64,000 nucleotides of DNA from Shinella zoogloeoides (GTDB lineage Bacteria > Pseudomonadota > Alphaproteobacteria > Rhizobiales > Rhizobiaceae), in contig NZ_CP132311.1 of assembly GCF_030733845.1 (NCBI RefSeq), positions 3,888,501 through 3,952,500 of the forward strand, given 5' to 3'. The notes under the pieces are model-generated. The model was not told the origin of the DNA. It was given only the letters and a program-made list of their open reading frames with translations, and did not search any database. Below are positions 45,533 to 56,024 of the stretch, piece by piece (within the stretch, counting starts at the first letter, position 1; each line of letters begins with the position of its first letter). The position numbers and the translations under genes were made by a program.

Positions 45533-45820
45533 TCAGAGCCCCTCGACGACCACCATTTCCGCGTCCGCCACTTCCTGGCGTATGGCGGCGGCGATCTGGT
45601 ATTCCGGCGAGTTGTAGCAGTCGACGGCCGCGGCCAATGAGGGGAACTCGATGATCACGTTGCGGGCGCGCACGCGGCCTTCCAGTCGTTCGAAAGCGCC
45701 CCCGCGGGCGATGAACTTCGCGCCGTATTTCTCGAAGGCCGGCTTGGCGGCGGCGACATAGTCCTTGTAGCGCTCGGCGTCGCGCACGTCGACCTGTGCA
45801 ATCCAGTAGCCCTTCGGCAT
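45533..45820 (-). CDS. DUF1330 domain-containing protein
   Basis: A 95-residue protein of the DUF1330 ferredoxin-like fold family: YWIAQVDVRDAERYKDYVAAA, KFIARGGAFERLEGR, NVIIEFPSLAAAVDCYNSPEY. The function is unknown. It starts ten bases after the pyrF stop, so it is the last gene of the pmtA - phosphatase - pyrF - DUF1330 run. Confidence 0.92.
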   Translation of the reverse strand: MPKGYWIAQVDVRDAERYKDYVAAAKPAFEKYGAKFIARGGAFERLEGRVRARNVIIEFPSLAAAVDCYNSPEYQIAAAIRQEVADAEMVVVEGL

Positions 45821-45830
45821 GTCTCTCTCC

Positions 45831-46529
45831 CTATGCTGTGAGTGCGCCGTCCATTTCGGCGAGGATCGCGCGGGTGGCGGCCAGCGGATCGGCGGCCTTG
45901 ACGATCGGGCGGGCGACGACGAGGTGGCTGGAGCCGGCCTTCAGCGCATCGGCCGGCGTCATCACGCGCTTCTGGTCGCCGAGTTCCGCGCCGGCCGGGC
46001 GGATGCCAGGGGTGACGATCGCCATGTCGGGGCCGACGATCTTGCGCACGGCGCTCGCCTCTTCGGCGGAGCAGACGACGCCGCCCATGCTGGCGATGCG
46101 CGCCTGTTCGGCACGGCGCAGCACGAGCGTATGCGGATCGTATTCGTAGCCGGCGTCGATGACGTCCTTTGCGTCCATGGAAGTGAGCACCGTGACGCCG
46201 AGGAGGCAGAGGTCGGAGCCCTTTGCGGCCGAAACGGCGGCGGCCATCGCCTTCGGATAGGCGTGCAGGGTGAGCATGGACATGCCCATCTTGACGATGT
46301 TCTCGACGCCCTTGGCCACCGTGTTGTCGATGTCGAGCAGCTTCATGTCGAGAAAGACCTTCTTGCCGTCCTTGGCAAGGTCACGGGCAAATTCCAGGCC
46401 GCCGGCGAAGACGAGCTGATAGCCGATCTTGTAGAAGAGGGCGGTGCTACCGAGCGTCCGGACCACCTTTTCCGCCTCCGCGATGGTGGGTACATCGAGG
46501 CCAACGATCAGGCGGTCGCGCGCGGACAT
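45831..46529 (-). CDS. pyrF: Orotidine-5'-phosphate decarboxylase
   Basis: The last step of UMP biosynthesis. The 232-residue TIM barrel has [14 protein letters not shown] near the N-terminus, [16 protein letters not shown] (catalytic Asp-x-Lys...Asp array, about residues 58-70) and [17 protein letters not shown] (phosphate-binding loop). The ATG at 46529 is preceded by AGGGGATG, which lies within the end of the upstream histidine phosphatase gene; only one base separates the two genes, so coupling is likely. Confidence 0.96.
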   Translation of the reverse strand: MSARDRLIVGLDVPTIAEAEKVVRTLGSTALFYKIGYQLVFAGGLEFARDLAKDGKKVFLDMKLLDIDNTVAKGVENIVKMGMSMLTLHAYPKAMAAAVSAAKGSDLCLLGVTVLTSMDAKDVIDAGYEYDPHTLVLRRAEQARIASMGGVVCSAEEASAVRKIVGPDMAIVTPGIRPAGAELGDQKRVMTPADALKAGSSHLVVARPIVKAADPLAATRAILAEMDGALTA

Positions 46530-46530
46530 G

Positions 46531-47112
46531 TCACATCCCCTTCCAAGATTCCATTGGCGTCCAGTCGCATGTGACGGCGCGGTCCGCAAGACGGAAAGCG
46601 AAAAGATTGCCGCCGCCCGGCGGCTGGTCGCCGTCGCGCTTGATCGGCGTTCCCTTGAGGTGGCATTTCAGCAGCGTGCCGACGCCGCCATGGCCGACGA
46701 AAGCGACGGGAATGGCCGGGTCATGGCCTGTGAGCGCCCGCTCGACGGCCGAGACGATACGCGCCTGCGCGTCCACCGCGCGCTCCCAGCCGTGAAAGCT
46801 CTCCTCGGGATGGGCGAAGAACCAGTCGGCCGCCTTCTCGAAGGCGTCCGGCGGCAGGAAGCCGGTGGCGGAACGGTCGTTTTCGCCCATGGCATGGTCG
46901 GTCTCGACCGGGCGGCGGCCGGCGGAAACGATATCCGCCGTCTCGATCGCCTTGCGTTCGGTGCTCGCGACGAAGCGGCCGATCCCGCCGGCCCACTCCG
47001 CCGCTGCCGCAAGCAGGGCGCGCTCCCGCCCGCGCTCCGAAAGGCCCCAATCGGGCACCGGCACGGCCGGATCGATCAGGACCTGCGGATGGGTGATGTA
47101 GAGTGCGAACAT
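46531..47112 (-). CDS. Histidine phosphatase (phosphoglycerate mutase-like) family protein
   Basis: A 193-residue histidine-phosphatase-fold protein. The second-half motif [12 protein letters not shown] and [14 protein letters not shown] fit, but the N-terminal RHG motif is replaced: the corresponding position reads ITHPQV, keeping the histidine and losing the arginine and glycine. It may be a divergent phosphatase or have lost normal activity. It starts nine bases after pmtA and lies one base before pyrF. Confidence 0.8.
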   Translation of the reverse strand: MFALYITHPQVLIDPAVPVPDWGLSERGRERALLAAAAEWAGGIGRFVASTERKAIETADIVSAGRRPVETDHAMGENDRSATGFLPPDAFEKAADWFFAHPEESFHGWERAVDAQARIVSAVERALTGHDPAIPVAFVGHGGVGTLLKCHLKGTPIKRDGDQPPGGGNLFAFRLADRAVTCDWTPMESWKGM

Positions 47113-47121
47113 CGCCGCTCC

Positions 47122-47724
47122 TCAATGGGTGCGGCGGTAGGTCCATAGCTGCGCCGGCGGGATGTTGCGCACGACAAAGTCGAGATGCGTGATCTGGTAG
47201 CGGTCGGGCATGGCGACGACGGGCGAAAGCGGCCCGTAGGAGATCTGCACGACGGGGCGGCCGGCGGGGATGCGGGAGAGAAGATCCTCGATCAGCGACA
47301 CGCGCTTGTGCATCGGGAAGTTCAGCAGCGGCACGGCGGAGATGACGCTGTCGAAGGTCGCGTCGCGCAGATCGCCGAGGGCCCTGTCGAGGTCGAAGGC
47401 ATCGCCGTTGATGAAATTGACGCCGTGGAAGCGCTCGACGAGATGATTGTAGAAATCCGTGGAGAACTCGACCGAGGTGAGTTTTTCCGGGGCAAGGCCG
47501 GTTCCGAGGATCGCCTTGGTGATGACGCCGGTGCCGGGGCCGAGTTCGAGAACCGGCAGGCCGGAGGTGGAATCGATGACGCTCGCCATGCGGCGCGCGG
47601 TGACCGAGGAGGTGGGAATGATCGAGCCGACGGCCCTCGTATTGCTCATCCAGCCCTTGAAGAAGCGGATTTCGTCGTCGAACTTCTTGCCCAGCCGTTC
47701 CTTCACCTTCACGCGCAACGTCAT
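47122..47724 (-). CDS. pmtA: Phospholipid N-methyltransferase, Sinorhizobium-type PmtA
   Basis: Methylates phosphatidylethanolamine three times to phosphatidylcholine, a typical rhizobial membrane lipid. The 200-residue protein starts with RVKVKERLGKKFDDEIRFFKGW and has VGSIIPTSSVTARRMASVI, then the SAM-binding VLELGPGTGVITKAIL (about residues 60-75). This matches the small rhizobial PmtA pattern. The ATG at 47724 has AAGGGGG about five bases upstream; an ATG at 47769 would add a 15-residue extension without support. It heads the operon leading to pyrF. Confidence 0.85.
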   Translation of the reverse strand: MTLRVKVKERLGKKFDDEIRFFKGWMSNTRAVGSIIPTSSVTARRMASVIDSTSGLPVLELGPGTGVITKAILGTGLAPEKLTSVEFSTDFYNHLVERFHGVNFINGDAFDLDRALGDLRDATFDSVISAVPLLNFPMHKRVSLIEDLLSRIPAGRPVVQISYGPLSPVVAMPDRYQITHLDFVVRNIPPAQLWTYRRTH

Positions 47725-47874
47725 GCCATCCCCCTTCATGGTCGCATATTGGCCGGCGGCGGGTTTCATGCCCTCCGCGTTGTTCGGCCGTCAGCGCATA
47801 TGTGACGCGGTTTGCGTCAAAAACAAGTCTGATTGCGCCGCCGCCTGCAAGTTTCTCGGGCGGCTCCGCTGCTT

Positions 47875-47903
47875 ACAAAAAACCCGCCGGCGGCCGGCGG
47901 GTT
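47875..47903 (-). terminator. Terminator of dnaN
   Basis: A perfect 10-bp stem AACCCGCCGG / CCGGCGGGTT with a three-base loop (47881-47903). On the minus strand it is followed by TTTT, 33 bases after the dnaN stop. Confidence 0.88.
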
Positions 47904-47936
47904 CCAGAACGGTTTCCCGATGCCGGCAGGCTGGGT

Positions 47937-49055
47937 CTACACGCGCATCGGCATGAGCACGTAGAGCGCGTCGTCGCCGGCAAGGTCGCGCACCAGCGTC
48001 GGCGAGCCCGGATCGGCCAGCATGAACACGGCTTCCGAGCCGGAAAGCTGCGCGGTGATGTCGAGCAGGTATTTGGCGTTGAAGCCGATTTCGAGCGGAT
48101 CGTTATCGTAGCCGACCGCCAGTTCTTCGGTCGCGCTGCCCGAGTCCGGGTTGTTGACGGTCAGCGTCAGCTGCCCGTCGGCGAGCGCCAGCTTCACGGC
48201 GCGGCCGCGCTCGGAGGAAATGGTGGAAACGCGGTCGACGGCCTGTGCGAAGGACTGGCAGTCGATCTTCAGTTCCTTGTCGTTGTTGGCCGGGATCACG
48301 CGCTGGTAATCCGGGAAGGTGCCGTCGATCAGCTTGGAGGTCAGCACGATCGAGCCGATGGTGAAGCGGATCTTCGCGTCGGACACTTCCACGGTGACGA
48401 CGAGATCCGGGTTGTCGACCAGCTTCTGCAGCTCGCCGACCGTCTTGCGCGGGATGATGATGCCCGGCATGCCTTCGGAGCCGGACGGCGCCTCGACGTC
48501 GGCGCGGGCGAGACGGTGGCCGTCTGTGGCGACGGCGCGCAGCTTCAGCTGGCCGTTGCTCTCGATCGTGTGGATGAAGATACCATTGAGGTAGTAGCGG
48601 GTCTCCTCCGTCGAGATCGCGAACTGCGTGCGATCGATCAGCATCTTGAGATCCGTCGCCTTGAGGCGGAAGGTGTGCGAGAAGCTGCCGGCGGTGAGGT
48701 CCGGGAAGTCCGACTGCGGCAGGCATTGCAGCGAGAATTTCGAGCGGCCCGAGGCGACCGTCATCGAGGCGCCGTCGACGCTCGTGGCCAGCAGCACTTC
48801 CGAACCGTCGGAAAGCTTGCGCACGATGTCGTAGAGAAGATGGGCCGGGACGGTCGTTGCGCCGGCCTGCTCCACCTGGGCGGGCGTCGCCTCGGTGATC
48901 TCGAGGTCGAGGTCGGTCGCCTTCATGTCGAGGCTGGCGCCGTCCGAGCGCAGGAGCACGTTCGAGAGGATCGGGATCGTGTTGCGCCGTTCGACCACGC
49001 GATGGACGTGGTTCAGCGACTTCAGAAGGTTGGACCGCTCGAGAGTAATGCGCAT
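47937..49055 (-). CDS. dnaN: DNA polymerase III beta subunit (sliding clamp)
   Basis: The ring-shaped processivity clamp of the replicative polymerase. The 372-residue protein begins MRITLERSNLLKSLNHVHRV, contains SNVLLRSDGASLDMKATDLDLEI and ends DDALYVLMPMRV, all standard. Three clamp domains are expected along its length. The start at 49055 is the family start; the frame is open upstream but not conserved. In this window it is not next to dnaA or gyrB, as is usual in the Rhizobiaceae. Confidence 0.97.
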   Translation of the reverse strand: MRITLERSNLLKSLNHVHRVVERRNTIPILSNVLLRSDGASLDMKATDLDLEITEATPAQVEQAGATTVPAHLLYDIVRKLSDGSEVLLATSVDGASMTVASGRSKFSLQCLPQSDFPDLTAGSFSHTFRLKATDLKMLIDRTQFAISTEETRYYLNGIFIHTIESNGQLKLRAVATDGHRLARADVEAPSGSEGMPGIIIPRKTVGELQKLVDNPDLVVTVEVSDAKIRFTIGSIVLTSKLIDGTFPDYQRVIPANNDKELKIDCQSFAQAVDRVSTISSERGRAVKLALADGQLTLTVNNPDSGSATEELAVGYDNDPLEIGFNAKYLLDITAQLSGSEAVFMLADPGSPTLVRDLAGDDALYVLMPMRV

Positions 49056-49269
49056 GGAACTGTACCGCTTTCGACCGCTAGCACGCCGGAAGCCGGCGCG
49101 GCATTGCCTTGAAATCCCGGCCAGCGCCGGAAGATGTGGACGCGCAAAATGGCAGAAGTTCCGGCAGGATTGCAAGTGCTAACGGTGTGGACGGCGTGTT
49201 CCTCAACGGCTGTCCCTTGCCGGGGCCTTTTCGCTCGCCCATAAGGAGACAAAAGAAAGGTGGCGGACG

Positions 49270-50196
49270 ATGCGGGAAGACATGACGGCAAGCGGGGCGG
49301 GCGAGGGCGGAAAGACGTTTCGCCTGCACAATGCCGTCATCCCGGCCCGGCCGCTGGAGCCGGCGCTCTACCTGGTCGCGACGCCCATCGGCAATCTCTC
49401 CGATATCACGCTGCGGGCGCTCGAAACGCTGGCCGGCGCCGATGTGCTCGCCTGCGAGGACACGCGCGTGACCCGCGTGCTGCTCGACCGCTACGGCATC
49501 GTCAACCGGCCCTATGCCTATCACGAATACAATGCGGACGAGGCGGGGCCTCGGCTCATCGCCGCGCTGGACGCCGGCAAGTCCGTGGCGCTGGTCTCCG
49601 ATGCCGGCACGCCGCTCGTCTCCGATCCGGGTTACCGGCTGGCGTTGCTCGCCATCGCCGCCGGCCACCGCGTCGTGCCCATTCCCGGTGCCTCCGCGCC
49701 GCTCGCCGCGCTCGTCGGCTCGGGCCTGCCGAACGACGCCTTCTTCTTCGCCGGCTTCCTGCCCTCCAAGGACAAGGCGCGGCGCGACCGCCTCGCCGAG
49801 CTCGCGCAGGTTCCCGCGACACTGCTGTTCTTCGAATCGCCGCATCGCATCGCCGCGACGGTGGCGGCCGCGGCCGAGGTGCTGGGCGACGAGCGTCCGG
49901 CCTGCGTCTGCCGGGAACTGACCAAGACCTTCGAGGAATTCCGCAGAGGCACGCTCGGCGACCTCGCGGCCCATTATGGCGACGGCCACACCGTCAAGGG
50001 CGAGATCGTCTTCGTCATCGGCCCGCCGGGCGAGGCGGCAGCACCCGAGGCCGAGGATGTCGACCGGCTGCTGGCGGCGCTCGTCAAGGACATGTCGGCC
50101 GGCAAGGCGGCGACCGAGGCGGCGCGCCAGACCGGCCTGCCGCGCCGCGACCTCTACCAGCGCCTCATCGATTTGAAGGGCGGCGATGCGGGATAG
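49270..50196 (+). CDS. rsmI: 16S rRNA 2'-O-ribose C1402 methyltransferase
   Basis: Methylates C1402 of 16S rRNA. The 308-residue tetrapyrrole-methylase-fold protein shows [17 protein letters not shown] (about residues 35-51), [28 protein letters not shown] (SAM loop), [10 protein letters not shown] and [14 protein letters not shown]. The last 11 bases overlap yraN. It is divergent from dnaN across a 214-base gap in which I saw no clear promoter or operator. Confidence 0.95.
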   Translation: MREDMTASGAGEGGKTFRLHNAVIPARPLEPALYLVATPIGNLSDITLRALETLAGADVLACEDTRVTRVLLDRYGIVNRPYAYHEYNADEAGPRLIAALDAGKSVALVSDAGTPLVSDPGYRLALLAIAAGHRVVPIPGASAPLAALVGSGLPNDAFFFAGFLPSKDKARRDRLAELAQVPATLLFFESPHRIAATVAAAAEVLGDERPACVCRELTKTFEEFRRGTLGDLAAHYGDGHTVKGEIVFVIGPPGEAAAPEAEDVDRLLAALVKDMSAGKAATEAARQTGLPRRDLYQRLIDLKGGDAG

Positions 50197-50554
50197 GCAG
50201 GCGGATCCGAACAGGCTCAAGGCCTTCCGCTGGGGCCATGTCTCCGAATATGCCGCCGCGCTCTATCTGATGGTGAAGGGCTACCGCATCCGCGCCATCC
50301 GCCATCGCACCAAGCTCGGCGAGATCGACATCATCGCGCAGCGCGGCGATCTCGTCGTCTGCGTGGAGGTGAAGGCGCGGCGCGATCTCGACAGCGCCGT
50401 CTTCGCCGTCACCGGAACCGCCCAGCAGCGCATCCGCGCGGCGAGCGATCTCTGGCTCGCCCGCCAGCCGGACGCCCACCGCCTCTCGCTGCGCTATGAC
50501 ATCGTTGCGGTCCTGCCCTGGCGGCTTCCCAGGCACTTCGAAGATGCGTTTTGA
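50186..50554 (+). CDS. yraN: YraN / UPF0102 family protein
   Basis: A 122-residue predicted nuclease-fold protein. The PD-(D/E)xK-like core is visible as [26 protein letters not shown] (about residues 44-66). YraN lies next to rsmI in many proteobacteria; here the genes overlap by 11 bases and are probably co-translated. The biological role is unsettled. The gene is followed at once by the ugpB promoter region with its PHO box. Confidence 0.9.
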   Translation: MRDRQADPNRLKAFRWGHVSEYAAALYLMVKGYRIRAIRHRTKLGEIDIIAQRGDLVVCVEVKARRDLDSAVFAVTGTAQQRIRAASDLWLARQPDAHRLSLRYDIVAVLPWRLPRHFEDAF

Positions 50555-50566
50555 TCAAAAGGAAAA

Positions 50567-50606
50567 TGTAACGAAACTGACATGAAAGCGTAACGCGCCT
50601 GTCATG
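50567..50606 (+). promoter_or_regulatory. Tandem PHO box (PhoB binding site) before ugpB
   Basis: Four PhoB-like heptamers start at 50566, 50577, 50588 and 50599, exactly 11 bases apart. Those at 50577 (CTGACAT, 6 of 7) and 50599 (CTGTCAT, 7 of 7) are strong; the other two are weak. The 11-base phase is that of PhoB-bound direct repeats. The ugpB ATG is about 50 bases downstream. Confidence 0.75.
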
Positions 50607-50657
50607 GCCGCTCATTAGTGCACGCCTCACACCAAGTCCGGTGAAGAGGAGCAACCC

Positions 50658-51956
50658 ATGTTCAAGCCGCTTTCCCTCGCAGGTTTCGCACTCGCAATCT
50701 CCGCCACGACGTCGATGGCCGCCACCGACATCACCTGGTGGCACGGCATGGCCGGCCGCAACGGCGAGGTCATCAACGAGGTCGCCCAGAAGTTCAACGC
50801 CGCCCAGTCGGCCTGCGTCATCACGCCGGTTTCCAAGGGCACCTACGAGGAAGCGCTCGCATCCGGCATCGCCGCCTTCCGCGCGGGCGAGCAGCCGAAC
50901 ATCCTCCAGGTCTTCGACGCCGGCGCGGCGACGATCATCAACGCTCCGGGCGCGGTCATCCCGGCCGAGGACCTGATCACCGGCGCCGGCCACACCTTCG
51001 ACCGCGAAGCCTTCATCGAGGGCGTGCGCTACTTCTACGCTGCGCCCGACGGCAAGTTCGTCGGCATGCCGTTCAATTCCTCGGCGCCCATCATGTATGT
51101 CAACACCGAAGCCCTCGAGAAGATCGGCGCCGAAGCGCCGAAGACCTGGGAAGAGTTCGAGGCGCTTGCCCCGAAGCTCAAGGAAGCCGGCTACCTGCCG
51201 CTCGTCCAGTCGCAGCTCACCTGGCAGTTCACGGAAAACTTCTTCTCGCGCCACAACATCCAGTTCGCGACGAACAACAACGGCTACGATTCGGTCACCG
51301 ACACCAAGATCAGCATGACGGATCCTAACCTCGTCATGATGTTCACCAAGCTCAAGGCCTGGGCAGACGAAGGCTATTTCGGCTATTACGGCGCCGGCTG
51401 GAACGACAACCAGAAGCTCTTCGAGGACGGCAAGGCCGCCTTCTGGATCGGCTCCTCGGGCTCGTTCGGCGGCCTCCAGAAGACCGCGCAGAAGCCGTTC
51501 TCGGCGACCTTCCTGCCCTATTGGCAGAGCGTGAAGGGTGCGGGCACCAACACCTTCATCGGCGGCGCCGCGCTCTTTGCGATGTCCGGCAAGCCGGAGG
51601 CCGAGAACAAGTGCACCGCCGACTTCTTCCAGTTCCTGACCTCGCCGGAAATCCAGAAGTTCTACCATCAGGCAACCGGCTACGTCGCCATCACCAAGGC
51701 GGCCTACGAGCTGGCGAAGTCCGAGGGCTACTACGAGAAGACCCCGGTCGCCGAAGTCGGCATCCAGCAGCTCATGCTGCCGTCGGGTGACTGGTCGAAG
51801 GGCTACCGCCTCGGCTTCTACCCGCAGATCCGCGAGATCATGGAGCGCGAATACGGCCGCATCTTCGCCGGTGAAACCTCGGTCGAGGACGGTCTGAAGA
51901 CGATCGAAACCGAAGCGAACGACCTGCTCGCCCGCTTCGCCAAGACCGCCGGCTGA
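50658..51956 (+). CDS. ugpB: sn-Glycerol-3-phosphate ABC transporter, substrate-binding protein
   Basis: A periplasmic binding protein of 432 residues for glycerol-3-phosphate. The signal peptide is about residues 1-22 (ending SMAA); then TDITWWHGMAGRNGEVINE and the extended domain with WDLEWTW-like aromatic contacts such as SQLTWQFTENFF and NNNGYDSVTDTK, typical of UgpB. The ATG at 50658 has GAAGAGGAG about seven bases upstream. It is the first gene of ugpBAEC, controlled by the PHO box, so it should be induced when phosphate is scarce. Confidence 0.96.
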   Translation: MFKPLSLAGFALAISATTSMAATDITWWHGMAGRNGEVINEVAQKFNAAQSACVITPVSKGTYEEALASGIAAFRAGEQPNILQVFDAGAATIINAPGAVIPAEDLITGAGHTFDREAFIEGVRYFYAAPDGKFVGMPFNSSAPIMYVNTEALEKIGAEAPKTWEEFEALAPKLKEAGYLPLVQSQLTWQFTENFFSRHNIQFATNNNGYDSVTDTKISMTDPNLVMMFTKLKAWADEGYFGYYGAGWNDNQKLFEDGKAAFWIGSSGSFGGLQKTAQKPFSATFLPYWQSVKGAGTNTFIGGAALFAMSGKPEAENKCTADFFQFLTSPEIQKFYHQATGYVAITKAAYELAKSEGYYEKTPVAEVGIQQLMLPSGDWSKGYRLGFYPQIREIMEREYGRIFAGETSVEDGLKTIETEANDLLARFAKTAG

Positions 51957-51969
51957 TAGGGAAGGGTTC

Positions 51970-52097
51970 CCCCTCACCCCGCCTCCGCTTCGCTCGGCGA
52001 CCCTCTCCCCAGGGGGAGAGGGGGACCGGCGACGCTGCCACATCTTCCCTTCTCCCCAGCGGGGAGAAGGTGGCCGGCAGGCCGGATGAGGGGGGCT
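51970..52097. repeat. RIME-like palindromic repeat between ugpB and ugpA
   Basis: Contains CCCTCTCCCC-AG-GGGGAGAGGG (52001-52022), then CCTTCTCCCC-AGC-GGGGAGAAGG (52048-52070) and a GGCCGGCAGGCCGG segment. This is the mosaic palindrome type often seen between genes in rhizobia. It lies in the 156-base gap between the binding-protein and permease genes of one operon, where hairpins could lower downstream expression or protect the ugpB message. It shows no protein-coding signal. Confidence 0.85.
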
Positions 52098-52112
52098 GAC
52101 AAAGGATCGCTT

Positions 52113-52994
52113 ATGAAGCGCGTGCAGTTCTCCTCGCCTTTTCTGCCCTATCTCTTCCTCGCGCCGCAGATGGCGATCATCGTCGTGTTCTTCTATTGGC
52201 CGTCCGTGCAGGCGATCCAGTCGTCCTTCTATCTGGAGGACCCCTTCGGCTTCGGCTCCACCTTCGTCGGCCTCGGCAACTATGCCGACGCGCTCGGCTC
52301 CGTGCAGTACCAGTCGATCGCCCGCTTCACCGTAGTCTTCACGGCGCTCGTCACCTTCCTTTCGCTCGGCATCGGCATGCTGCTTGCCGTGAAGGCGGAT
52401 GCGGTGCTGAAGGGCAGCTCCACCTACAAGACGCTGCTCATCTGGGTCTATGCCATCGCCCCGCCGGTCGCCGGCCTCATGGGCATGATGTTCTTCGACC
52501 AGCATATCGGCCCGCTGGTGAAATTCGCCGCCCTCTTCGGCTGGGACATGAAGGTCGGCCTCGACTACAACGACACGGCGATCGCCATGATCATCGTCTC
52601 GACCTGGAAGCAGATTCCCTACAATTTCATCTTCATTCTCTCGGGGCTCCAGAGCATTCCGGCCTCCGTGCGGGAAGCCGCCGCCATCGACTGCCGCTCG
52701 GGTTTCCGGCGCTTCTGGACGATGACGCTGCCGCTGCTCGCGCCCACCGCCTTCTTCCTGCTCATCATCAACATGACCTATGCGCTCTTCGACACGTTCG
52801 GCGTCATCGACGTGATGGTGAAGGACAAGGCCGCCAACAACCCGATCACGCTCGTCTACAAGGTCTATATGGACGGGTTCCGCGGCAATGACCTCGGCGG
52901 CTCCTCGGCCCAGTCCGTCATCCTGATGATCGTCGTCTTCGTGCTCACCATCTTCCAGTTCCGCTTCATCGAGCGGCGCGTGCACTACACCTGA
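52113..52994 (+). CDS. ugpA: sn-Glycerol-3-phosphate ABC transporter permease UgpA
   Basis: A 293-residue inner-membrane permease with six membrane segments and the ABC permease EAA loop, seen as [52 protein letters not shown] at the start is typical of UgpA. The ATG at 52113 has AAAGGA about six bases before it; an upstream start at 52086 lies in the repeat element and is unlikely. It pairs with UgpE. Confidence 0.95.
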   Translation: MKRVQFSSPFLPYLFLAPQMAIIVVFFYWPSVQAIQSSFYLEDPFGFGSTFVGLGNYADALGSVQYQSIARFTVVFTALVTFLSLGIGMLLAVKADAVLKGSSTYKTLLIWVYAIAPPVAGLMGMMFFDQHIGPLVKFAALFGWDMKVGLDYNDTAIAMIIVSTWKQIPYNFIFILSGLQSIPASVREAAAIDCRSGFRRFWTMTLPLLAPTAFFLLIINMTYALFDTFGVIDVMVKDKAANNPITLVYKVYMDGFRGNDLGGSSAQSVILMIVVFVLTIFQFRFIERRVHYT

Positions 52995-53008
52995 GAGGGC
53001 GCCCGCCA

Positions 53009-53851
53009 ATGAACCGTATCCGCCTGTTCGATCATATCGTCCTGCTCCTCGGCGTCTTCGTCATGGTGGCGCCCGTGGTGGTCGCCTTCATGACCTCGAC
53101 CCACGACGCGGCCGACATCCACCGCAACGGCCTCTCCCTCACCTGGGGCGGCAATTTCACCGAGACCTACAACACCGTGCTGACGCGCGAAGGCGGCTTC
53201 ACCGGCAAGATCACCGGCGCGCGCATGATCTGGAATTCGTTGATCCTCGGCGTAGGCTTTGCGGTGGGCAAGATCGTGCTGTCCATGCTGGCGGCCTACG
53301 CCATCGTCTATTTCCGCTTCAGGCTCGGCACGCTGTTCTTCTGGATGATCTTCACGACGCTGCTTCTGCCGCTCGAAGTGCGGATCGTCCCCTCCTATGC
53401 CGTAATGAACAAGCTTTCGCTGACCAACACCTATACCGGCCTCATCGTGCCGCTGCTGGCCTCCGCCACCGGCACCTTCTTCTTCCGCCAGTTCTTCAAG
53501 TCCGTGCCCGAGGAGTTGCTGGAGGCCGCCCGCATCGACGGGGCTGGCCCGTTCAAGTTCTTCATCGACGTCCTGGTGCCGCTCTCGCGCACGATGATCG
53601 CGGCCATCTTCATCATCATGTTCGTCTATGGCTGGAACCAGTACCTCTGGCCGACGCTGATGACCACGGACGAGCGGTTCTTCACGCTGGTGCGCGGCAT
53701 CAAGCAGATCCTGCTCGTCTGGGTGGGCTCCAACATTCCCGACTACAACGAGGCCTTTGCGCTGGCGATCCTCGCCATGCTGCCGCCGGTGATGATCGTG
53801 CTGATCTTCCAGCGGTGGTTCATCAAGGGCCTCACCGAAAGCGACAAGTAA
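53009..53851 (+). CDS. ugpE: sn-Glycerol-3-phosphate ABC transporter permease UgpE
   Basis: A 280-residue inner-membrane permease, partner of UgpA, with about six membrane segments and the EAA loop [51 protein letters not shown] forms the first segment. It starts 14 bases after ugpA and is followed after 11 bases by ugpC. Confidence 0.96.
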   Translation: MNRIRLFDHIVLLLGVFVMVAPVVVAFMTSTHDAADIHRNGLSLTWGGNFTETYNTVLTREGGFTGKITGARMIWNSLILGVGFAVGKIVLSMLAAYAIVYFRFRLGTLFFWMIFTTLLLPLEVRIVPSYAVMNKLSLTNTYTGLIVPLLASATGTFFFRQFFKSVPEELLEAARIDGAGPFKFFIDVLVPLSRTMIAAIFIIMFVYGWNQYLWPTLMTTDERFFTLVRGIKQILLVWVGSNIPDYNEAFALAILAMLPPVMIVLIFQRWFIKGLTESDK

Positions 53852-53862
53852 GGAGTCTTCCG

Positions 53863-54968
<1,106 letters not shown>

Positions 54969-54972
<4 letters not shown>

Positions 54973-55964
54973 TGATCCGCACCACCACAGACCGGCTTGC
55001 CGCCCCGAGCGCGGAAGATCGCGCCGGGATCGCCGCCCTTGAAAAGACCATCGCCGCGCATGACGCCCGCATGGCGGAACTGCCCTGTATGAATGCCGTG
55101 GAAACGGGCGGCCGCGCCGAACGCGCCGAGCCGCTGCCCTTCCCCTTCACCGTCGCCGCCTGGAACCTGGAGCGCTGCCTGTTCCCGCTGCAAAGCGCCG
55201 AACATCTCGGCATCACCGGCGCCGAAATCGTGCTGCTCTCGGAAATGGACGACGGCATGGCCCGCACGCGCCAGCGCCACACCACGGCCGAGGTCGCCGA
55301 GCAGCTTGGCATGGCCTATCTCTACGGCGTCGAGTTCATCGAGCTCGGCCTCGGCTCCGAGACGGAGCGCGAATTCTGCAAGGACGATTTCAACCGCCGC
55401 GGCCTGCACGGCAACGGCCTGCTTTCCACCGTGCCGCTGCACGAACCCTTCCTGCTGCGCCTCGAAGGCGAACGCCTCTGGTTCATCGGCGAGGTCGACC
55501 AGCCGCGCCTTGGCGAGCGCATGGCGATCGGCGGTGTGGTCAATACAGAAGCCGGCCCGATCGTCCTCGTGTCGACGCATCTGGAAAGCGTCACCACGGC
55601 CATCTATCGGGAACGCCAGATGATCGGCCTCATCAATGCGCTCGACGCGGCCTTTCCCGGCCTGCCCATCCTGATCGGCGGGGACCTCAACACCGGCAAC
55701 CATGCCGGCGGCGATTTCGAGGCCGAAGGGCTTTTCGCCCGGGCGGCCGAGCGCGGCTTCACCCGCCACGGCGGCCCGCTCGATGTCATGACCACGCGCC
55801 CGAGCCTCATTACCCGCTGGCCCGAGCGGGCGATGAAGCTCGACTGGTTTTTGTCGCGCGGCCTTACCGTTTCGCAGGTCGAGATCGTTCCTTCGCTCTC
55901 TCCCGCCGGCAAGCCGCTCTCCGACCACGACCTCATCACCTGCCGCATCGACGGCTTTGCCTGA
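54969..55964 (+). CDS. EEP-family hydrolase in the ugp operon
   Basis: A 331-residue endonuclease/exonuclease/phosphatase-fold protein with [11 protein letters not shown] (Asn), [10 protein letters not shown] (Glu), [11 protein letters not shown] (Asp/Asn) and SDHDLITC (Asp-His). No signal peptide is seen, so it is cytoplasmic. It is ATGA-coupled to ugpC and belongs to the phosphate-starvation operon, in the place where other bacteria have the UgpQ glycerophosphodiesterase. I infer that it cleaves a phosphodiester such as a glycerophosphodiester, but the fold alone does not prove the substrate. Confidence 0.85.
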
Positions 55965-56024
55965 GCCCGTTGCCATAGCGCCTGACGCATCCTAAATGTG
56001 TCGGGCATCCTCAGGGGACTTTTC

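Noticed and set aside
50409..53009. An 866-codon open frame on the minus strand over ugpB and ugpA
   Set aside because: It is antisense to well-recognised transporter genes and reads through the palindromic repeat. No domain or ribosome-binding site supports it.
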